Origin: Oerskovia turbata
GTDB taxonomy: Bacteria; Actinomycetota; Actinomycetes; Actinomycetales; Cellulomonadaceae
DNA: 64,000 bases
NCBI RefSeq assembly: GCF_000718325.1
Contig: NZ_JOFV01000005.1
Location: 248,001 to 312,000, forward strand
Direction: 5' to 3'
Part shown: positions 40,709-47,201 of the stretch, piece after piece
Layout: each line of letters begins with the position of its first letter
How positions within the stretch are numbered: position 1 is the first letter of the stretch
Program-made: the position numbers and the translations under genes
The notes under the pieces: model-generated
Told to the model about the DNA's origin: nothing
Databases searched by the model: none
The model's input: the letters and a program-made list of their open reading frames with translations, nothing else

Positions 40709-41150
40709 ACCCGCCACAGGAAGGCGCCACGGTGACGTACACCCTCTGCCGGGATTCGAGGCTCTCGTTCTCGAGGACAGCTGGATCCTGGCCGTCATCG
40801 CCACCCCTGCGGAGCTCGTCATCGAGGCAGACCTGGTCCTGACCACGGCGCACCCCACATATCGATCACGACTGGCCGGCGAGCCGTTCTGCTATCGCAG
40901 GGGAGTGATTCGCTTCGGGGAAGTCCGGGCACTCTCGTGGGTGAAGCAGGGCGCCCCGCCAGCCGTCGACGCTTCAGGCGCGTTGGACCTCGGCTCGTTC
41001 GACGAGTTCGACGTGTCCGATGGGACGTACACCCTCAGCGGCGACTTCGGGCAGTTCGTCATCGAATCAGGGGTTCCGACGATAGAGATCCGCGACGACA
41101 AGGAGACCGCGACGAGCGCCTGGACGCCGCCGAGCGGCCGCGACCGATGA
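40705..41150 (+). pseudogene. Immunity-island hypothetical gene with a frameshift near 40755
   Basis: ATG 40705 overlaps the upstream stop and begins MNPPQEGATVTYTL. In this frame the reading soon becomes Ser/Arg-rich and ends at 40842. The convincing protein continues in a different frame from about 40757: GFEALVLEDSWILAVIATPA, then RGVIRFGEVRALSWV, DLGSFDEFDVSDGTYTLSGD, to the stop at 41150, but that frame has no start codon in the overlap. Skipping two bases near 40753 joins the two parts. Either the gene is broken or the assembly has an error here. Confidence 0.6.
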
Positions 41151-41581
41151 CCGACGCGCTCGTGCTGCTGCGGCGCGCTGGGTGGAGGCCTGAGCGGCGC
41201 ATCGAGACGCAACGACTCCGGTGGTTGACGGCGATGATGTCGCCCGCGTGGCCGGGCAGGACGACGGGGTGGGACTCCAAGGATCGTGACGCTGCTCCTG
41301 GTGTCTCATCCCGTGGGTGCCGAACAAATGGTGATCGCCTCGCGACCTGCTCTGGACTAGCGATTCGTCACGGCGCTCGGACGTTGCGGATCGATGGACA
41401 CGAGGCTGCGAGGTCGGGGAACGCCGGCTGGTGTGCCGAACGTTCGGAGGCCGTCGGACGAGCGGTCACCCCGGTCGGGGACCACTCCCATCTGACGCCC
41501 ACGATCGACGAGTCCGGCAAGTTCCGGGGGGGGGGCGGTACCGGTCCGATCAAGCGGATCGACGAGGGAGGGGGGCAGTGA
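41147..41581 (+). CDS. SUKH-3-like immunity protein, probably degenerate in the middle
   Basis: 144 residues from ATG 41147 (ATGA overlap). The start MTDALVLLRRAGWRPERRIE resembles SUKH-3 immunity proteins. After about residue 27 the sequence loses this character (Arg/Gly/Ser-rich), while VGRAVTPVGDHSHLTPTIDE near residue 108 again looks like the C-terminal SUKH strand. A run of ten G at 41526-41535 lies near the end. The stop TGA shares its last base with the next ATG. I read it as a damaged or misassembled immunity gene; the family call is tentative. Confidence 0.45.
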   Translation: MTDALVLLRRAGWRPERRIETQRLRWLTAMMSPAWPGRTTGWDSKDRDAAPGVSSRGCRTNGDRLATCSGLAIRHGARTLRIDGHEAARSGNAGWCAERSEAVGRAVTPVGDHSHLTPTIDESGKFRGGGGTGPIKRIDEGGGQ

Positions 41582-41889
41582 TGACGAATCGTCTTCTGCT
41601 CACCGAAGACACTGTCGAGCTCGTCATGCGGCTCCTTCTCAGCGGAGCGATCGATCGAACGATCGCGTGCCAGCTGGTGACACCGTGGGTCGTCGGAGAC
41701 CTGCCCTCCACGCGGCTTGCGGAGTCGGGTGCCCAGGCGATCCACGGGTTCGACCTGGTTCGGGTTGGTGGCCGTGAGCACCACCCCTCGGCGCCCGATC
41801 GAGAACACGACTTTCTGTTCGACGACCGCGAGGTGGCGACCCGCTGCCACACGTGGCTCGTTCGAGGTCGCGAGACGGAGAGTTCTTGA
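41581..41889 (+). CDS. Small immunity-like hypothetical protein
   Basis: 102 residues from ATG 41581, with a GGGAGGGGGG ribosome binding site and TGATG coupling to the previous gene. Reads LTEDTVELVMRLLLSGAIDRTIACQLVTPWVVGD, then HGFDLVRVGGREHHPSAP and a short acidic end. This pattern (helix, PWV, HGFDL) is what I would expect of a small helical immunity domain, but no named family can be assigned. Confidence 0.6.
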   Translation: MTNRLLLTEDTVELVMRLLLSGAIDRTIACQLVTPWVVGDLPSTRLAESGAQAIHGFDLVRVGGREHHPSAPDREHDFLFDDREVATRCHTWLVRGRETESS

Positions 41890-41943
41890 CCAGCGAACGA
41901 CCGCCGAGGATGCCGGGCAGACGCTTGGTGTTGCCCGAGTGGA

Positions 41944-41964
41944 CCCCAGCCTCAGCCGGTGACC
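41944..41964. repeat. 21-bp direct repeat, left copy
   Basis: Begins CCCCAGCCTCAGCC and is identical to 43589-43609; the pair brackets three to four small genes of the immunity-like island. Confidence 0.65.
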
Positions 41965-42060
41965 ACCGCGCCTCCTTCGAGCCGTGACACGGTCCTGGAG
42001 CGGGCATCGTGATGTGAGAAGGTGAGTCGCTCGACGAGACCGAAGCTCGAAGGAGAGCCC

Positions 42061-42438
42061 GTGAACCTCCCCGACCTCGTCCTGATCGGCTATTGGCAGG
42101 GCAGAGGGGCCGACGGCTGGCCCGACCCTGCGGACTTCGTCGACCCTGACTGGGACGACGACGAGCGCGATCTCGTCGTCCGCTACTTCGCGCGGGGGTT
42201 CGTGGTCCGGTACTACATAGGGTATTCGCCGTGCCGGCTCTGCGGGATGAACAACGGCGCGTTGGAGCTGAGCGACGGCGTCAACGTCTGGCCGGAGGGG
42301 CTGAGGCACTACGTCGTCGACCACGACGTGCGTCTTCCGCAGGAGTTCGTCTCGCACGTGGCGACGACGACCGAGGCCTTCGAGACTGCCGGGCGTGACG
42401 AGTCGTGGTGGCGCGCGATGGCTTCGCGGAGGGAGTGA
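42061..42438 (+). CDS. Hypothetical protein with CxxC motif (immunity-like island)
   Basis: 125 residues from GTG 42061, preceded by GAAGGAGAG. Conserved-looking core: DWDDDERDLVVRYFARGFVV, GYSPCRLCGMNNGALELSDG, and WPEGLRHYVVDHDVRLPQEF. The paired Cys in CRLCG may bind metal. I recognise the pattern as a recurrent actinobacterial hypothetical family found near small immunity genes, without known function. Followed 2 bp later by the next gene, so the two form an operon. Confidence 0.7.
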   Translation: MNLPDLVLIGYWQGRGADGWPDPADFVDPDWDDDERDLVVRYFARGFVVRYYIGYSPCRLCGMNNGALELSDGVNVWPEGLRHYVVDHDVRLPQEFVSHVATTTEAFETAGRDESWWRAMASRRE

Positions 42439-42440
42439 CG

Positions 42441-42728
42441 GTGAGGAGCAGAGAGGAGCTTGAGGTACTCGCGGCCGGTTTGAGGCCGGGCAAGCCCCCC
42501 GGTGATCCAGCGGCCATGATCGATGAGGCCCAGCGGCTGAGAGCCGCCGGTCTCTCGGTGGTCGAGACGATGTTCGTCGTCGCCACGGCCTTCGACGTCT
42601 CGCTCGGTGACGCGAAGGCAACGGTCCTGACCGGTGACGTGTCCGGTGCCCTGATCGCAGAGCACTCCCGGCTTCTCGACGCCGTCGAGGCCGACCCCAG
42701 GTTGACGTCCACGCTGGACGACCTCTGA
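42441..42728 (+). CDS. Small hypothetical protein
   Basis: 95 residues from GTG 42441; GGAGGG upstream lies in the end of the previous gene. Entirely helical in appearance: REELEVLAAGLRPG, DPAAMIDEAQRLRAAGLSVV, ATAFDVSLGDAKATVL. No membrane segment or metal motif. No family recognised. Co-transcribed with the CxxC protein. Confidence 0.62.
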   Translation: MRSREELEVLAAGLRPGKPPGDPAAMIDEAQRLRAAGLSVVETMFVVATAFDVSLGDAKATVLTGDVSGALIAEHSRLLDAVEADPRLTSTLDDL

Positions 42729-42962
42729 CGACCAGGGGTCGAGGGGCGATCGGACGGCCGTCGGTGACGACGCGAGCGGGCAAGGTTGTCCCCGCGGGCG
42801 CGCAGACCGTTCCCGTGCGAGCGCTCGTCGTCCCCGAGCTTGTGCGGAAGTCCGTCGTGGCCCTAGTGTCCAGCTACCGCTGCTGGCTGGCTGTTGTCCG
42901 AGAGTCCGTCGGGGCTCGCCCGGCAGGGTCAGGGTTGGGTGTGGCGTTCGTCATCGGGGGTG

Positions 42963-43376
42963 ATGGAGCTGGAGATGTCCTACGACCAGTGGAGAACTGA
43001 CGAACTCCAGGGAACGACACAGGCGGACTACGTGATTGCTCTCGACGCCCGTCTCCGCCTCATCGACGGCGGCGTCACGCTCCTCGAAGAGACAGGCTTC
43101 CCCGTCGTAGAGCTTGCTCGAAGCCTGCTCGCCTGGCTCGACGGTTTCGCGGACGGCGATTTCGAGTTCGAATCGATGTCGTACGAGGAGAGCGGCGCGA
43201 TCCGGATACAGCAGACGGAAGCGGGTTGGGTGGTCGGCTCGGTCTTCGCGCCGGGGCTGACGACAGCGCCGACTGATCGCTCCGGCGTCGAAGAGCGCTG
43301 TCGACTCATTGTCGCCATGGTCGAGTCCGATCTCGAAGAGCTCGGCGTCGATCCCGCCGAAGTACTCAGGCGATGA
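42963..43376 (+). CDS. Hypothetical acidic protein (immunity-like island)
   Basis: 137 residues if ATG 42963 is used; a TTG at 42894 would add 23 residues (GQGWVWRSSSGV) that fit the protein's character equally well. Core: MELEMSYDQWRTDELQGTTQ, then ARSLLAWLDGFADGDFEFES, and ERCRLIVAMVESDLEELGV. Acidic, soluble and of the size usual for immunity proteins. No ribosome binding site stands out for either start. Confidence 0.58.
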   Translation: MELEMSYDQWRTDELQGTTQADYVIALDARLRLIDGGVTLLEETGFPVVELARSLLAWLDGFADGDFEFESMSYEESGAIRIQQTEAGWVVGSVFAPGLTTAPTDRSGVEERCRLIVAMVESDLEELGVDPAEVLRR

Positions 43377-43588
43377 CGGAGGCCCGATCACCAGTTGTCG
43401 AGTCGCACGGAGATTCGACCGTCGAGGTGCGAGCACCCGGACGACGTTGCGCAGGCCACCCCCACCCGCGGGGATCGACGATGAACGCGCTCGAACTGTT
43501 GGGAGGACGGCAGGTAGCCCGATCGGCAGGTCGACGTCGAAGAGATGTGCGGGCCGCGCCTGCGGAGCGCCGAACGAAGGTGGCGCGG

Positions 43589-43609
43589 CCCCAGCCTCAG
43601 CCGGTGACC
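43589..43609. repeat. 21-bp direct repeat, right copy
   Basis: Identical to 41944-41964. Lies in the gene-free strip between the immunity-like island and the FHA gene (43377-43633), in which I see no gene. Confidence 0.65.
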
Positions 43610-43633
43610 GCGCCACCCGTCACACCACCAGGG

Positions 43634-44626
43634 TCAGACCTCCCCAGGCAGCGCCTTCCTGATCACCAGCCTGGTCCACCCGCCGAGGTAGATGCGGTCG
43701 CCGTCGGCGACCTCGCGGCGTTGTCCGGCCGGGATCGGGTCGATCGGCAGCTCGCCGCCCGCGGGGCTCAGGTACGTACCGTTGGACGACTGGAGATCCT
43801 CGATCCACCAGCGCTGCCCGTCGGTGTTGAGCTGGCAGTGCCGTCGCGAGACGCCGGTGTCTGCGCCGCAGTCGATCTGCGGGTGGATGTTGCGTGACAC
43901 CGACGGGCGTCCCACGAGCACGCTGCGTTCGCGCAGCACCACGAGGCCGGGCAGCCCGGCCGACGGCAGCGGGTCCTCGGCCTTCTGCGCCTGGTACCAG
44001 TCGGGGTCGATCCACACCTCGACGACCCACTGGTCCTCGCCCGGCACGGGCGGGGTGGGCAGGTGCGTCCCCGTGCCCGACGGCGTCGCTCCCGTCCGCG
44101 CGGACGCCGCCTCGCCCTCTGCCGGGCCGGTGGGAGCACCAGGAGCACCGGGAGCGACGAGAGGTCCGGTCCTCGGGTCGCCGGCACCGGCAGAGGCGGA
44201 CGACGAGTCACCCGACTCAGGGTCGCCGACGGGCGGCGCGAGAGCAACCGGGGCCGACAGCGGGTCGAGGTCGAGCGACGACGCCGGGGGATCGAGCGGC
44301 CCCGGCGACCCGGCGGGCGCACCCGCTGACACCGGGGTCGCGGCGGACGGCGCCCCGGCGGGCTCGGGCAGCGAGCCCGTCGTGAAGTCGTAGCCGCAGT
44401 TCTCGCAGAACAGCGCCCCGGCCGCGGCCGGGAAGGAGCAGTGCGGGCACGCGATGGGCTCGCCACCCGGCGCCGCGCCACCACTGCCAGCAGCACCGGC
44501 TGCGGCCCCGACAGACCCGGAGGCCACCGCCGCCGACGCGCCGCTCGCGGCCCCCATGGGCTCGCCGCACACGTCGCAGTAGTCGGTCGACTCGGACGCG
44601 TGCCCGTTGGGGCAGGTCGCGCTCAT
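43634..44626 (-). CDS. FHA-domain protein with N-terminal zinc ribbons
   Basis: 330 residues from ATG 44626, overlapping the VWA stop. Residues 1-25 form a zinc ribbon (CPNGHASESTDYCDVCGEP); a second, CPHCSFPAAAGALFCENCG, is near residues 60-80. A ~110-residue Pro/Ala/Ser linker follows. The C-terminal ~90 residues are a complete FHA domain: VLVGRPSVSRNIHPQIDCG, VSRRHCQLN, IEDLQSSNGTYL. FHA domains read phosphothreonine, so this is the likely reader or substrate of the PknG-like kinase in the same operon. Last gene of the operon. Confidence 0.9.
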   Translation of the reverse strand: MSATCPNGHASESTDYCDVCGEPMGAASGASAAVASGSVGAAAGAAGSGGAAPGGEPIACPHCSFPAAAGALFCENCGYDFTTGSLPEPAGAPSAATPVSAGAPAGSPGPLDPPASSLDLDPLSAPVALAPPVGDPESGDSSSASAGAGDPRTGPLVAPGAPGAPTGPAEGEAASARTGATPSGTGTHLPTPPVPGEDQWVVEVWIDPDWYQAQKAEDPLPSAGLPGLVVLRERSVLVGRPSVSRNIHPQIDCGADTGVSRRHCQLNTDGQRWWIEDLQSSNGTYLSPAGGELPIDPIPAGQRREVADGDRIYLGGWTRLVIRKALPGEV

Positions 44627-45925
44627 CGCTTGACCCGGGTCGTCTTGGTCGAGGCGGTGTCGAGGGCCATCTCGTCGAGCTTGTCGGTGTGGCGCTTGAG
44701 GCGCACGGTGCCCTGCTCCTCGCTCTCGATCTCGACGACCTTGCGCAGGCGCGAAGTCGCCTCGTCGTTGCCGGTCTCGGCCGCGAGCTGCACGGCGCGG
44801 CCGAGCTTGACCGTGGCGGTCGCCTCGTCGCCCGCCGCCTTGGCCGCGAGGCCCTCCTGGATCGCGGACGCGAGCTCTGCCTGGCCCGTGTAGTGCGCGA
44901 CCTCCGGGTTGATGCGCGTGGTGAGCGCGCCGTCGTCGGACCACTTGGCCTTCACGAGACCCGACGAGACCACCTCGCCGTTCACGGCGAGCTGGACGCG
45001 CGCCGCGAGCTGCTCGGAGCCCACGGGCTTCGAGGCCACGCGCACGGCCACGTGGTAGTCGCGCGACTCGTCGCCCCACGAGCCCGTGGGGTAGGAGCCC
45101 GTGAGCGGGTTGACCACGGCGCGGCGCGTCGTGAGGTCCTCGACCGTCGGGGCGACCTGGCGCACGAACAGCACCTGGGCGCCCTGCGGGGCCCACACGC
45201 GCAGGTCCGCGGAGGCCACGCCGCGCGACATGGACTTCTGGACGAGCGAGGAGAAGTCGGCCGCGATCTCGCTCGGGTCGGCGATGAGGTCGACCGTCCC
45301 GAGCAGGGCCGTCGAGATCTCGCGCAGCTCGTCGACCTGCCAGCGCGAACCGACGCCGCGCGCGTCGCACTGGAACCTCCCGGTCACGGCGCGCACGACC
45401 TGCGACAGGTTCTCGCGCGGCTCCGACTCGTTCTTGCCGTCGGTCAGCAGGATCGCGTGTCGCTGGACGGCCTGGGGCACGGTGTCGAAGAGCTGGGCCG
45501 CGAGCTGGAGCCAGGTGCTCATCGCGGTGCCGCCCGACGGGCTCATCATGGCGATGGCTCGCTTGGCCTCCTCGCGCGCCGCGGGCTCCATCTGCACCAT
45601 CGCGACGCGCGCGTTGGGGTACGGGAACGCGCGCTGCGCGACGTGGCTGCCGCCGACGATCGCGAACCAGGTCCCGTCGAGGATCTGGTCGACCGCGACC
45701 TGCGCGGCGTACTTGGCGGACTCCATGTTGCGCCCGGACATCGAGCCGGACGTGTCGACCATGATGATCTCGGCGACGCCGCCGCCCGACGTCGCCGCCC
45801 CCGCCCGACGTCGCCGCCCCCGCCTGACCTGCCCCTCGGGCGGTCACCGTCACGATGGCGTGCACATCCGTGGCGCCCTCGGACAGGAACTCGTTCTGGA
45901 AGACCTCGGCGGAGAACTCGGCCAT
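44623..45925 (-). pseudogene. VWA-domain protein gene frameshifted by a 19-bp tandem duplication
   Basis: ATG 45925, with AAGGAG upstream, opens MAEFSAEVFQNEFLSEGATD, the normal start of this family. The reading then passes into a 19-bp unit present twice (45787-45824); the extra copy shifts the frame and leads to an Arg-rich dead sequence. Removing one unit joins the start directly to VAEIIMVDTSGSMSGRN and on to the end, giving 427 residues. The VWA domain (DxSxS metal site in DTSGSMS, later LLTDGKN) is otherwise intact to residue ~200, followed by a beta-rich region. Translation could also restart at ATG 45762. Either phase variation, mutation or assembly error. Confidence 0.85.
45787..45824. 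repeat. Exact 19-bp tandem duplication
   Basis: CGACGTCGCCGCCCCCGCC at 45787-45805 and again at 45806-45824, inside the VWA gene. Unit length is not a multiple of three. Confidence 0.95.
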
Positions 45926-45947
45926 GGGTTCTGGGCTCCTTCGTGGA

Positions 45948-47201
45948 TCAGAGGGCGTGCGTCGCGGGCTCGTCGCCCGAGAAAGCGTCTGTGTGCAGGC
46001 TATCGGAGGTGTCCGGGGCGGCGAGCGCCTCGAAACGGGCAAGGGTCGCGGTGATGTTGTCCCGGCCGCCCTGGGCGTTGGCCCAGCGCACGAGCTCGGC
46101 GGCCAGGGCGCGGGGCTCGCGTCCCGTCGTGGCCTCGACCCGCCGCACGAGGTCCGCGAGGTCGTCGGCCGCGGAGCAGTAGTTCCACAGGCCGTCCGAG
46201 CAGACCAGCAGCCAGCCCGAGGAGTCGGGGACGGTCGGGGCGCAGCGGGCCGCCGGGTCGGTCGAGTCGGGCCCGAGCCACCGCGTGATCGCGTGCGCCT
46301 GGGGTGCGTTCTCGGCGACGTGGCGCGGGGTGCCCATGGCCATGAGCTCGTGCGCCCACGAGTCGTCGACGCTGAGCTGACGGGCCGCCCCGGCGTCGGG
46401 GATCCAGTAGGCGCGCGAGTCGCCGACCCAGCCCGCGACGACCAGCGGGCCGTCGACGACGGCCGCGACGAACGTGCACGACGGCGGCTCGGCCCGCTCG
46501 GCCTTGTCGCCCACAGCGACCAGGACGGCGTCGTTCGCGGTCGTCGACGCGGCGACCATGAGGGCCTGCCACGCCTGGATGCGCTCGGTGACGTCGCCCG
46601 TGACGGGCGCGGCGCCGTCGGGCCCGCCGGACGCGAGCACGTCGCGGGCCGCACGCGCGGCCGCGAGGCTCGCGACGTCGGAGTCGGGCGCGGCCGAGAC
46701 CCCGTCGCACACCACGAGGGCCGCGAACCGCCCGACCGTGGCCGGGTCGCCCGACGCGGCGAGCGCCATGGCGTCCTCGTTGCGCGAGTGCCGGATGCCG
46801 CGGTCGCACACGCCCGCGACCCAGGGTGCGGGCTGCTCGGCCCAGTGGTCGCGCTCGACCTGGGCCTTCTCGCCGCACTGCTCGCAGTACCCGTCGTCCG
46901 CGACGGTCCCGCCGCAGCTCGTGCAGGGTCGCCCGGCCGCGGGGGGCGGCGGAGGAGGGGGCGGCGGCACAGAGCCCGAGTCGGGGTCCGTGGGCTTGAG
47001 GTCCGGCGGGGGCAGCGGCAGGGTCAGGGGAGGCAGCGCGGGCACGGGCGGGCGCGCCAGGATGGGCGGCCCGTCCCCGGCGGCCACCGCAGGCCCGACG
47101 TCGGAGCCACAGTTCTCGCAGAACCTCGCCCCGGGGGCGGGCACCTCACCGCACGTGGCGCACGGCGCGAGCAGGCCGGGCGGGCTCTCCTGCGCGCTCA
47201 C
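45948..47201 (-). CDS. PP2C-family Ser/Thr phosphatase with zinc ribbons
   Basis: 417 residues from GTG 47201, overlapping the kinase stop. Two zinc ribbons precede the enzyme: CATCGEVPAPGARFCENCG (residues ~14-32) and CTSCGGTVADDGYCEQCGEK (~92-111), with a Pro run between. The phosphatase domain shows RHSRNEDAMAL, VVCDGVSAAPDSDVAS, AGWVGDSRAYWI, LLVCSDGLWNY and GGRDNITATL, with all metal-binding Asp present. It presumably reverses phosphorylation by the PknG-like kinase encoded directly upstream. Confidence 0.92.
   Translation of the reverse strand: MSAQESPPGLLAPCATCGEVPAPGARFCENCGSDVGPAVAAGDGPPILARPPVPALPPLTLPLPPPDLKPTDPDSGSVPPPPPPPPPAAGRPCTSCGGTVADDGYCEQCGEKAQVERDHWAEQPAPWVAGVCDRGIRHSRNEDAMALAASGDPATVGRFAALVVCDGVSAAPDSDVASLAAARAARDVLASGGPDGAAPVTGDVTERIQAWQALMVAASTTANDAVLVAVGDKAERAEPPSCTFVAAVVDGPLVVAGWVGDSRAYWIPDAGAARQLSVDDSWAHELMAMGTPRHVAENAPQAHAITRWLGPDSTDPAARCAPTVPDSSGWLLVCSDGLWNYCSAADDLADLVRRVEATTGREPRALAAELVRWANAQGGRDNITATLARFEALAAPDTSDSLHTDAFSGDEPATHAL

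Noticed and set aside
41220..41400. Possible transposase remnant in the immunity-like island
   Set aside because: Minus-strand frames here gave no transposase motif or terminal inverted repeats; kept only as degenerate sequence.
42729..42962. 78-codon plus-strand frame 42764-43000
   Set aside because: Overlaps the start of the 42963 gene in another frame, has no ribosome binding site and no coding-like composition.
43634..46654. A single 1006-codon frame appearing to fuse the phosphatase region, VWA start and FHA protein
   Set aside because: It results from the 19-bp duplication placing the VWA start in the FHA frame. The PP2C and VWA sequences are not encoded in it; only the FHA part (from 44626) and the first ~50 codons of VWA are real.
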